A stretch of 64,000 nt of DNA from Lanius collurio. Lineage: Eukaryota > Chordata > Aves > Passeriformes > Laniidae. Within the stretch, counting starts at the first letter, position 1. The number at the start of each line of letters is the position of its first letter. Under the pieces are notes generated by a model that saw only the letters and a list, made by a program, of their open reading frames with translations, did no database searches and was not told the DNA's origin. This document shows positions 24,946 through 37,085 of this stretch, piece after piece. The stretch is from the NCBI GenBank assembly GCA_020086605.1, contig JACBWW010000015.1, positions 8,551,251-8,615,250 on the forward strand, in the 5' to 3' direction. A program made the translations under genes and the position numbers.

Positions 24946-27900
24946 TAGTTTTTTTCCTGATAAAAAAATCCACTTTTTTCTTAGCCAGACACCAACTTTT
25001 AAATTTTTACTTACCTTTTCCAAATTTCAATTCAGAAAGGAACATTCAGTTTTCTTAACACTGACACAGACTTTCTTCTGAGTTAATAAAGGACCAGTTA
25101 TTTATATTTCAGCAAAAGCTACTTGATTAAATTGGGGACTATGTGCTATTTGTATGTCAGTCCCAGGCGAGTTAACCCCAGCACTTAGAATGTTATATAG
25201 TCTTTTTCTGTTCAGAAACTGCTAAGTATTTTACCAGGAGTAATTAAACTCACAACAGTTCAGTGACCTATTGACCTCGTGCAAAGATAGCTATCAAGTC
25301 AATGACAGAGCTCCAAAAAAATCTTTCTTTCTTTAATTCTACAAGTTAGTAAATGTTTCCACTTGCTAGAAGGTAACAACATAGGCATATTTTTACTGTA
25401 TTGTACTGTATTTTATAATATTGTATACAGTGAGATTCTCTGAAGGAAATATAAATACAGCTTTACTTCATAATATTGGAGAAATACTATCTCATGATGC
25501 AAGAATGAGAGGTTTACACAGGCTTAATTTATAAAAAGTTCACTCTTTATATCTTTATCTCAATTTCAGAGTTATTGATTATCCCTAGAATATGCTACTT
25601 GGCTGGAAAAAAAGTTATAAAAGAAAAATAGAAGCTTTTTAAAGGCTGGCAGTAATGAAAAAGCAATGTTGCATCATCTGTCTTTTTGCATCACTGGGTG
25701 TTGACACAGCCTCGTTAATTTTTCCTAAGCTGACATTTCCAGATCTGAACAGTTGCTTAATTCTGGTTTATGTCCTAGAAATATTGGTCATAAAAACATC
25801 TTTCATACATCCCAGTATCTAGACAAATAAGAACAAAAAATGGTACGAGTGCAAATGTGGTAGATTGCCTAGAGAACTATGTGGTGTCTGCTTTCATTGT
25901 TAATCCTTTGAAGAGTGAAGTGTTAAATAATTTGTATGACAATTATATTAACCTGAGTGTTACTGAAGCTCTGGAGATTTGTAAATGATAAATTATTTAT
26001 TTTTAGTGGCATGTGCCCTTACTGTGTGCTGTCATGCTGAGTAGCTGAAAATGAGATAGTGGGGACATGATGTCATGGTGATATAAGCTTGGATTGAAAA
26101 AAAAAAACCAAACAAGAACAAAACAAGCCCAACCAAAACACAGAAATTTGAGACCAAAAACATGACTTATGAAAGCAGGTCTTTTTCTAGTGTGTGAGTG
26201 TTATGCTAGGTCATTTCAAATGAGGCCATAAGTAAACAAACCATTGAAAAAGGTACTTTGGGAAATATAAGCAAGGATGAAGAGTTACATTACAGACTTA
26301 TGTGAAAAATGTGTGAGCTGCAGGGGGCATCTGCTACCTGCAGTGACTCATCTGGATAGTTGCAAGTAATCAGACTTCCAGTGGGTTAAGTAGGAGGTAG
26401 GCACCATTCTTGATATCATTTGCAAAAGTGAAAATGTTTCTTTCAAATGTCAATGCAAATACAGTCTTGCTTTTGATTGCACTAAAAGTTGCTTCATGTA
26501 CAGCATGAAATAGTGCAAACCAGGGGAATGTGGTAAAAAATATGTGAAAGAGGTGATTTTTTTAAATTTATAAATTAAACAAGCCTGTGTTCTTGGGTGG
26601 TAATACCATGCCATCTCTGCCTTGCCCTCTCCCACCATCCAGGAAAGATGTTAAAGTAAAATTTCATGCAGATAAGTTTTGATATACTCAGATACTATGT
26701 CTTTCCATCAAGGCAATGGGAAAAAAGTCAGATGCTTGTATCATTAATTTGCTATGTCCCATATATTTCCTACAGTTCAGTACCTAAAGAGGAGAGCCTA
26801 GCATGAGGCATAAAAAGATCCAAAAATCTCACCCATTCTATCTATTACTCATATGACTCCAAAGGATGCCAGGTACTTCTGTAGAACAAAAGAGCTTGAT
26901 TATTGACAATCACTTGCAACCTCTTAGAACAGGTACAGGAAGAAATCTAGCCATTAAGTACAGTGCAAGCTGCAAAATTCATCTAGGAAGCAGGGCAATT
27001 TATTTTTTACTGCTATGTTTTTTCTAAGTTTGGATTTATTTTAAATTCTCTTTCACTCAGGATAAAGTCATGACTTTTGTGTTGATATAGTCATTGTTTA
27101 GGAAGCTTGGCACCTCATTTTAGACATAATAAGGAATAAGAACAATAATATAGGTGTTTACGTATATTGAAGAGGTGCAAATGAAACAGTAAAAAAGACT
27201 GTTGCCTCATTATGGGAAGCATATATCTTGATGTTTCTCTTTGAGAAAATTGAAGAATGTAGTTGTAATTTGCCATGAAAGCTGCATCTGTTAGAAAGCA
27301 CTAGATTTACCTCTAGAAAGTGATAGTACAGTAAAACACATACAGCAGCCTTTTCCCCCTGTAAAATACCTACCTGTTCAAGGCTTGAAGCTGTGGATTC
27401 TGTCAAACTCAACCAGTCTGCCCTGTAGCTATCTATAATATTCCCAGTGAAGGTTTGAGTTTCAAGTTGTATTTCAAGTGGCATTCAAATTCTCGTGCAT
27501 CTGTATATTAAACTCTCTTGTCTGATTTTTGTGTGTGTGCTGTCTTGTGAAGAAAATCATGGCTCTGTTTTTAATTGTCTGCCTTCCCAAAATGCTGTCA
27601 GGCTAAGGCATACTGTCTTATATGTCATCCATGAACAGTTCAAGATTAATTAGCCTTTCACCCATTTTAAAGGTATCATCTATATCCTGGAGGCAGAGTA
27701 TGGTGTTTGGCAGCCTCTTCAATCACTTCAAATTCTTCTCTGTGTACTGTAAAAATAATCCCTGGAAAAATTACACTGTTCTGTGAATAGAATAGCTAGA
27801 GGTGGCATATTCTGTACAATTCCAGTCTGAATTTATATAGATTACTCCATTTGAACATTATATGAAGGATTATAAATATTCGTGTCCTATAGTCCTACAA

Positions 27901-30900
27901 CAAATCTGACATATTAGCATTCATTCTGTGATTTTAGGGTTTCATGCATTTTTTTTTATTTTGCATAGTAAATGTTATTAAGTGCACATAGAAAAAATAG
28001 GAGAGCAAATGATAATTGGTTTCAGTGACGATATTTAGATGCCTTACCTATATGGGGATTATTAGCTACTGTCTTAAGCAGATTTAATAACCTACTTGTT
28101 TACTTCCTGAAGTTCCCGCTCATTAGTTCTCTTTATTGTGAATTTAAATATCTGCCCAATATCCACAAGTATGAAAATACACTGTCTGCTGTAATGGTTG
28201 TGTCTGCAGTCTGAAAGTGCACAGAACACTTTATCTAATGACTTCAGTTTCATGTATCGCTTGTTTGTGATGTTGAGATTTTACTGCCCTTAACAGCCAA
28301 GAGCGAGCAGGGAGCAGGGCAGAATGGAGACATGCTCTTTTCCTGTGTAATGCACTGTGAACTGGTGCCTTATTATCCCACTGTACACTAGGATAAGTCC
28401 TATTATTGGGCTTAGCTGTTTACATTAAACATTGGTAACCATTGCCTGAGGGTAAAATCCTCAGTAAAAGCCTCAGAGATTAGAAAAATCTGGAGCTTTT
28501 TCTTTCCTTGTAATGCTGAAAGGAAGAAAATGTGACTGTCTACAGAAGTGATTTAAGACCAGTGATTCTGCAAGAAGTCTTCACCAAAAAGGTGCATTTT
28601 ACAATCTCATCTGACACCATAAGGGTTGTATTTAACCTCATTTCTGCTTTGGCCATTGGTTGTGTGGGCAGGATTTTCTGCCAGGACATGCTCTGGCCTC
28701 AGCATCTGTGAGTCAGCTGTCTGGCAATACTGCAGCTTACAGTATCTAAGCTGTCACTTATAAATAAATAAACAGGCTTCCTGCATTGCAGAACCAGCAT
28801 TCATAATGTGAGCTGATGTACCACTTTCTCGATAAACTACCTTTGCTAAAAATCTTTGTGAGCCAAACAGTAGAATAATGGAAGTATGAGCTTAATTACC
28901 TTATGTTTCAATATTGCTCTTACTTCAAAGCTATTTAAACAAGTTATACTATTATCCACAAAAAATGTGATTTTTTCTGAATGACTTTCACATTAGCCAA
29001 AATGTCTTGGCCTTCTAAGGAGATGGAATCCATGACCCAGTGCATATTCTCTTTTCTTAATGACTATGAACAACTTTTGTTGGAATCATTAGGAAAAACA
29101 GAACTTACTGCTTTGTTACATTGCTTCTATGTTTTTGGTTAAAACTTGCCTAGGTTCTTCTTTGAGGTCAACTTAAAACCAATCAAAATCCAATGTTTTT
29201 CTGTCATTCTCTTATAGAAACTGTTTTACTTAATTTCCATTATATTTGGACTTATTTTCTGTTCTGCTGTGACTCAATCAAGACCATTTTTTCTGAAGTG
29301 AGATCAGAAGGCAGTATCTGAATATTTTTTTACATGTAAATGAGTTTTGAGCCCCCTGCCTTTTTTAATATCCATTTTAAAGATGAGATTGTGAAATATC
29401 TTGGAGATTTATATAATGCCATTGATATATTCAAGACAATACTTTTCTTTGCATTGATGCAAATATTCATTGATGCATATTCTTATGGCTTAAAAATATG
29501 CATGAGAGAAATGGTTGAAACCTTTTGAGAATATACCAAGAAACAAAGGAGACTTTTATATTAATAAGTCCCAGGCATACAAGCATACATACCTTTCATC
29601 CTGGTATCATCTTTAAAACTCCTGGTGAAAACTCACTGAGTGGTAAACATGAAATTTTCCTATATCCACTTTGGAAATTGCAGCCTGTGACCTAGAGGGT
29701 CCATGAGTTTTGGCTGTGTCTCTAATGCTCCCAGGAAGCTGGGATAACAGCTGGGATAACCTGGTAGGATTACTCAGCCTAAAGTCTGTTCTCAGTTTTC
29801 CTGACTGTTTCTGCTGTAAGTACGAGAATGACTATGTGTGAGTGTGCTGGGGCAAGAGCAGCAGAAGGTCATCTCATTACACAGTGCACACCTCCCATTT
29901 CAGGGGAATATATCATTTGGTCACTGTGTGGATTTTGGACGTTTTCCACAAAACTGCCAGAAGAAGGCCATGGCCTTTAATGATCACCAGCATCTCTGCT
30001 CAATTGAGTGTGACTAGGGGGAACAAGAATGCAAACTGAGTCTACTCAGTGAATTGTCTGCTGATTGAGATGTAGCTCGGGGAGAGTAAAATGGTCCCAT
30101 GAGAACAAACTTCTCTGAAAAAGCAGTGGCAAAACCTGATTTGAGGCTAGGAAGTGTTTTCTGGACAGGCTGTGATGCCGAATTCTGATAAAGATGGAAG
30201 GGAGAGTGATAACAAAATGCTGCTTACAGTTATTATTTTTTAGAAGGAAAATGCACATCACTTGTTTATACAAAAACCTCCCAATCCCTAATTTCTTGCT
30301 CTTTCTGTGTTAATATATTCTGTAGAATCTGCACATAGATCTGATGAAAATTCTCATGACTCATGTTGCTGAGACTTTAAATATTTCTTTTTGTGATATA
30401 ATTCAGATTAGCAACTGGAACCTTGTGTTGAATTAAAGAGCAGCTTTCAAGTCACAAGCTCAGAGTTGCTAACTTTTTGAGGCACCTTATTGTGTGAAAA
30501 TTGGTAGAATTTCTCTTAAATTCTACTTTTCTGTTCTTCTTATTCTATATTGGATAGTAAAATATTAGAAAACATAGCAGAGAATTAAAGAGAAAAGAGC
30601 CACATGAGGAGAGTTTATTATACAGCACAGGAAAATTCCCCTAAGATACAATCTCTTTTTATGTAGAGAGAAAAATACTGTCTGCCTGAAACAGCATAGT
30701 AATTTCAAGCCTTTGCAAACAACTCTGCTTCCTCAGAGACTGGGAAAGTGTCTCAGAAAAGGGTGAGCTTTTGGGGTGAATGATGATCTACTCTGAAGTT
30801 CCTTCCACACAGGGAAAATTTTTATACCCAGTCATTTCGCTGATCTTTATGCCAAATCAGAGGTGTTTAGGAGAGAGCCTGTTTGACATGAGTGATGTCT

Positions 30901-33540
30901 GCAATGGTATTTTTACTTGTCCAGCCATAATATTGTCAGCAGTTTTGTAGATTAACTTAATGATATTTTTTATAAGAAGTCTGACCATTCCAATTCTTGA
31001 GTACAGATGAGTCTGTGTAAAAATTTATTGGAATCCTATCTGCCTTTCTTTTTTTGTAATGAGCATATTGTAAATGTATAACTATCTGCCCTGAAGTGTG
31101 CAATAGATAAATGCAGACAGAGCTTAGGTAATGAGAATGGTTTGTCATAGCTGTATAGTCTTCAGCAGCCTAGTATAAATCAAGGGCTAACTCATCCCAG
31201 TGGGCTCGTAATTTTTAGAGTATAGTTTTATTTTTCATTTGTATTCTGATAACAAGTCATATTTATTATGATCTTACTAATGGCAGGTCTTCACTCAAGT
31301 ATTAAAGAATATATAATTCACAGGTGACTAGAATTAAAAATAAAAAGGCCCTGAAGAATATCATCCCTATATCATTACTAAAACCATTTTAATGAAAATA
31401 TGTGCATTTTGATGAGACAAATAAGCAGGATGCAAATTAAGATAGGGAAATTGAAAATTTACAGTACACAAACAGTATTTGCATAAGGGCTACCAACTTA
31501 CAGGTGATTTACATTTTTTTGAGAAATTAAACTATAGCAGAAAAATTGCTTAGTTATTCATATAATTACTTACTGGGATATTCAGCAAGTGTTTTACTTA
31601 TTATATTAAGTCACTTAAAGGTTGTCTGCCACACAAGTGACATATCATATATTTGGATTAAACACAGTTTTAAATCATGGTTAAACTGCAAGGTGGATGC
31701 CAGTTGAAACTGTATCAAGAGCTTTAATTTGGAAAAGGTACTTCTGGAAAAGTAAATACCTAAACCAGAAAGAATAAAGCAAATTATCCTTCCATATCTG
31801 GTTTATAATGATGTAAGTCCCAAAGCAGTAGATTCAGTACTGCTCTGCAAAGTTCAGCAATAATCTTGGCAATGCTGTAATGTCCTGTAAAAATTACTGT
31901 GAAGCCATTAAGTTACAATATTCTGATGGTGGAAGTACAGTTTTTGCTTTCAGTTGCACTCTGCTCCAATTTCTTATGTACATTCTGGGGTAGGATCAAG
32001 TTCAAACCTCAGACACAAGCCTGAAACTTAAAAAATTTTTTTATGAAAACTGTATTATTCCCATGTTTACAATTGTCTGCAAACATTCACTCAAACTTAT
32101 GAATAAATGGCAGTCCCATTTTTTGGGTCCCAGGGCTGAGATTCTGAGATGTTTCACCCCAAACTTGTGTTAGTAGAGGAAAGAAAGTGGTGATACTAGT
32201 GCTGCTACTACTACTACTACTTCTACTGCTGCTTTTACTATTACTTACAAAAATGAAGTGCATTTGTTTACATTATATGATTTAGAGCTTTCCTAGGAAT
32301 GTTTATCTATCTGTAACCTATTCATACAGCCATTTTTTTTCCTAGTGGAGGAGATTATTACTATGGTATGAAACTTTTAAATACAAATTCCTGCTAAAAT
32401 AGAACATGCAATACTGGATGAGAAGTATTTCTAATAACTCCGCAACTCCTATCAACTTCCTGTAAGGAGTGCTGAATATGTTACTCTTCCTTCATGCCAG
32501 CAGACTGAAGTGTACTCCTAAACAAAAATAGGGTTTTCCAGACTAAAAAAATAAATGTTTTTCTGGGACTCATGCATATTTAAATAATTTGCCTAATGGG
32601 ATGTCATTATTTATTTTGCTAACATTCTTAATATATAGTTGAAAGTTCTGGAATTTCTTCTGCAGTACAAATATTTTTTTAATTATGATGACTTATAAGT
32701 TTATATGAAAAGAAAATAATATGTAGTCAGTAAATTTGTTCCATTCTAAAAATTCAGAGAAGACTTTCTAATTCACAATTTAATTCTTACTTATATATGG
32801 TGAAATAAATGTATAAGATTAAACATGCAGATATATTTTTAAAAATAGACTTTTTGTAATTTTTCACATTTTTCTTGTGCTTGCAGGCAGAGATAAATTG
32901 CCTTTTTTGTAAGTAGCCCACACAGAGTGTATTTTAAATCTCAAATATATATCAGTTCCAGAAGTGTAAAAAGTATTCAGCTGTAATACACTATCCCAGT
33001 TAACATCTGCTTTAGAGAATTATCAAAAGCTGATATAACTATGTCTTGGAAATATTTATTCACATTTGTCTATATATTCTTACTTACCATGCTCACACAC
33101 ATTGACACTTTGACCAAATATTTATTCAACTGGATCTCTTAAATTTACAGGACAACACATTCGTTGAATCAAAGGTCTAGTGCTGCTCTCAGCAAACATG
33201 AGGCCTCACCATGAACATTGTGTTAGACCAAAACTGAGTAGGAGTTGAGTGAATAGCCATGGGATTTGTGTAAAACTGTCAATTTACATGAGTTACATTA
33301 ATCTGTTCTCACTCATAAAATTCTATTATTTATTCCTGCAGTTTTCTTTTGCCCATTTTGATCTCTTTTTTTGGCATTTTTTATACTGAAATTTTCTTTT
33401 CCATAGTAACATTTTTGAAAAGTTGCTTTTTTTACTATTACAATAAAGTTCCTGTGTTTATGCCAAATAGAATGCAATACAAATACAAAAACAAACACCA
33501 AAGTAATTTTTACATACTTTAAACCAAGAAACACTCACTT
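24946..33540. other. Long gene-free AT-rich stretch
   Basis: No gene, known interspersed repeat or RNA gene is recognised. Local structures are an A/C-rich tract at about 26098-26145, a perfect 12-base tandem duplication of AGCTGGGATAAC at 29737-29760, a CTA trinucleotide tract at about 32204-32220 grading into CTG/CTT, and a short hairpin with ACTGTAT arms near 25396-25432. The frame at 29340-29528 (62 codons, plus) has protein-like composition, but I see no domain, splice signals or known match. Confidence 0.6.
32200..32232 (+). repeat. CTA trinucleotide microsatellite
   Basis: About five to six uninterrupted CTA units end at 32220 and continue as interrupted TTCTACTGCTGC. Simple sequence repeat, likely length-polymorphic. 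Confidence 0.85.
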
Positions 33541-33640
33541 GGGCCCAAAAATTAAGGGTCCTTAGCCATTAATGACTCATTGGAGTTATTTATGATAATT
33601 AAGCAGAATCCGTGTATTGATTTTTATGCTAATTAGTTCC
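33541..33640. promoter_or_regulatory. Candidate conserved non-coding element with AP-1 and homeodomain motifs
   Basis: The segment contains a perfect AP-1 core TGACTCA (33573-33579), TAAT cores at CCATTAATGA and GATAATTAAG, and the homeodomain-type site TGCTAATTAG (33627-33636), all within 100 bases of repeat-free DNA. The density is suggestive of an enhancer, but motifs of this kind occur by chance in AT-rich sequence. No conservation data are available to me. Confidence 0.22.
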
Positions 33641-35325
33641 TGTTTCAATTCCTCTGGAGAAGATAATTTCTATCAGGTGATTGTCATGCTCTTAGTGGAG
33701 GTTCTATTGGAAGCACTTCACTGGAAGGTCACAGCGGAAGAAATTATAGCTAAATTACCAGGGTTAGAGATAAGCTTCTGCTTTTCAGTTTTAGTCTTCT
33801 TGCATATCTAAATCACAAACTTCCCTAATTGAATGTCTTAACCTTGCTAGCCAAGGTTTACTGCTACTGAGGATGGGCTTTTCATGCTTTAAGCTGTGAA
33901 TCACTAGCAGTGACAGAACACTGTGCCATCCTCTAGGAGTATTTCACGTGGAAGACACCAAAATGTCACAACTGAGCTCCAGAAGATTGATACATGACTT
34001 CAGTGTCTCTTCAGCTCCTCTTTATCCTGTTGGCTACAAGGGTCAGGTAAGAGGGCTAGCTGGGGGCAAGCAGGACAGCACGGGCTGCACCTTTGTGAGT
34101 AGCTTGCCTTTCCTCCAAAATCTGGAGCCTTTGCTTGCTCTGCCAGGAGGGAGCCCTTGTTACCTTGCCTGAGCATTGCTCCGAAGAGTTTTACACTGAA
34201 GATGCCAAACTGTCTGATGGAGCACGTTAACAATTGAACAGTATGGACTGTGTTTTGGTTGCTTTCCTCCTCTGGCTCTTACCCCCTGAAAAGTAGCATC
34301 TCCATATGTACACCCCATGGATCTTAATAATTGAGCAAAACTCAAGACAGCTTAAACAGAGGGTGAAAATGATTCATGTTTTTATTGGCATATGGTGTTG
34401 AAAAAAATCTGACTGTGGATATTCTTGTATATAACACAGTAAGTAGGGATTGGAAAAGATCTTTTGGTTGTGAGGTCTCTGTTATTCTGCACAGGTTTGT
34501 TCTTCATAACATATTTCTTAAAAATATGTGCTTGTTTTTTTTTGGTCAGGAGTCTCAAGCAGTAGGAATCAAAGAGAAATAACATTTGAAAGGCTATTTG
34601 GCAACTTGATTTTCATATGTGTCAAGTAAGTTTTTTAATATGGTTTCAATCTCCTCTCTTAATAGTATTTGGTGTATCATAGGAAATTTTTTTCATACTG
34701 TGTTATACATGCCCTTGATGCACATCCTCCTCTAGATACTCACAGGCTCTTTCACACTAATCATCAGCTATTGCCAGAGATTCACAGCCAAGGGTTCTAT
34801 TTGCCATAGTAGGGACTCAATGCTCTGTCTCCCTTAATCTCATTTGAAAAAGATAATTTTAAAAGGTAAGTGAGTAGGTCAGGTTCCTTTATTCCTTCAT
34901 CTTTTCTTTCATTGCTAAGGGTGAAATTTGGTTTCCCATAAACATTGGCATCTAGTGACAGTTTAGCTATATTAAAGCATCCTGCCTGCCCTCCAGTCAC
35001 CACTGCAAAGTAATGTGGGTCTCCTCTGCCCTATTCACCTACTCTGTATTGGTCATTGTCCCCCAGGGATGTAACAAAGAAGATTAGATAGCTAAATCAT
35101 AATCAAAATGTCTACACTAGGCATGGGCAAGTGAGTTTAGACCATCAAGCAACACATTCAAAATTTACTCCTGAAATAGTGTTAAGGACAATGATTCAAA
35201 AGTATCCATTTAGAGCATTTAGTTAATGATAACCAGTAAAGACTCAGTAAGCCGGCTAATACAGAGGTGTCAAATTGGCTGGGGGAAAGGAAAAAGCATT
35301 AAATGTGGGAGAACAGAGTAACTGT
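33641..35325. other. Gene-free stretch
   Basis: Short open frames only. A plus frame at 33948-34172 (74 codons) contains a good donor-like CAGGTAAGAG near 34046-34055, with upstream pyrimidine-rich AGs, but the product is not recognised and no strong exon case can be made. No repeats are recognised. Confidence 0.55.
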
Positions 35326-35366
35326 GCCCTGCCCCCCCTGCTCCCCCTCCTCTTCCCTTCCCCCCA
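35326..35366 (-). other. C-rich tract, G-quadruplex-capable on minus strand
   Basis: The plus strand carries C runs at 35332-35338 (7 C), 35343-35347 (5 C), 35355-35357 (3 C) and 35360-35365 (6 C). Read on the minus strand this gives four G runs of at least three, separated by short loops of 2, 7 and 4 bases. That fits the usual pattern for an intramolecular G-quadruplex. It stands alone in AT-rich surroundings with no gene nearby. Confidence 0.75.
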
Positions 35367-37064
35367 CTCCTCAATTCTTATGGGTTAATTCTGAGTCTCC
35401 TTTCAAGTGCGAAATTTAGAGATTTCTGTTATCCATCATGGGATCAGATTATAATTCACTTTATAATTGCCACTAATAACAAGTGTTAGCATTTATTTGG
35501 ATAAGTTCAGGTAAAGATAGTATTTGAGGAAGTGCCATGACTATTGAGAATAGTATTAACTACTGTATAAAATTTAAAATATGTGAAATTAATCTGTGTC
35601 TTATAGGAAATCTTGTAGGACAACTGGAATGAGGAAAATAGTATTCTTTAGCTCAATACTGAATTAAATGCATGAGTTTTCCAGTAAAAGTGTTCATGCT
35701 AAGTTACATTAATGTACCAATTTTCCCCCTGTGGTAATTCTTTTGTTGTTCTGCAAATCATACCAAATCATTAATTTGATATAAAATAGTGCTGATGGGG
35801 AAAAATATGTAAGGATCTCCCTGCACTGCTGAATAGTAGGATCAACACTTTTTCCATTTTTGCTATGAATTTGGCAGCTATGTCTTTGCAAAAGCCAAAC
35901 TAATAAGGTCATAGTAAAACATCTGTAAAAAGAAAACTGCTGGTCCAGCAATATTTCACAGTGCTGACACGAACGATGAGGTAGCTCTTCAGATTGCTTA
36001 GTGCATATATCACTTTCTATTGATAATGATATTATTTTTTAACCATTTTTTTAGTTATACTCTATTGCCTTTTAGCTGAATTTAATTTTGATGCTAACCA
36101 ACAATATGCTTTATGTATGTAGGATATTATAAGAATCTATTTTTTCTCTTCAAAACCACTGTCTATTTTGAATAAACTTTCCACTGAAGCAACTACTTCC
36201 TGCTAGTTGGGGTTTTTTTTCTAAAACAGTTGACATAGTAACACCTACCTAGCCCCTGAGAAATGCCAGCAATCATCTACAATAATACAAATATTATTTA
36301 TTATTTGCTTCAGGAGCTATTAATGTCTCCCTCACAACATAAAGGGCAACGAATTCCATGTACTGAATGAGTTGATTCAATTGATTTCTGGCAATAACAA
36401 CTTTGTAATAAAAAGGAAATGTAACTTAGGAACATGGGAAGTAAAATAACCATTGAAATACTCTTGCACAATATTTTTATTATATAAAAGTATCATTGAA
36501 TTAAAAGCATCCTCTGCTTTATTGAGGACTTGAATTTTATTCTGTTGGTTTGGGTTTTTTTTTAAAAAAATACAATAAAGTATTCTTTTTAATTTCCTTG
36601 ATGATTTATTGAGAAGCTTGAAAGCCTATTAAAATTGTTGTTCATAATGCTGTTGAACAGCTAAAATAGCCCTGATCTCGTAATAGGCACAAACAGTACA
36701 AAACAAAAAGAAAATATTGCTCCAGTGTCAGAGAAAATGGGAAATATATAGCTGAACATATATAAAGCACTGGCAAAGATTATGTAGTAATTCTATACTG
36801 TTCCTTCAAAGACAAACTCAATGAAAGTGGAAAAACCAGTGAGTCACTTATTTCCACTGAAGCTGTAGTCTCAGGGACACCACTTTTCAGACACCTGTAG
36901 ACAACTTGGTTAGAAGAGGAACAAGGAGCTGATTAGAGCATCTGGTGTCCAAAGAGTGATCCTGTTAACAAGGAGAACTTAAATGGGTGCAGGGGTAGTC
37001 ACTGACTGCATCTCTGTTTCCGTCATGGGGTATTAACTGGCAATGCTGGCAGAGAGAAAAACAG

Positions 37065-37085
37065 AGCTGTGCTTAAAGCACAGCT
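37065..37085. repeat. 21-base palindrome
   Basis: AGCTGTGCTT (37065-37074) and AAGCACAGCT (37076-37085) are exact reverse complements around a single A. Short, and possibly fortuitous. Confidence 0.85.

Noticed and set aside
29340..29528. 62-codon plus frame with protein-like composition
   Set aside because: No splice signals, no known motif and no start context stand out. Chance frames of this length are common here.
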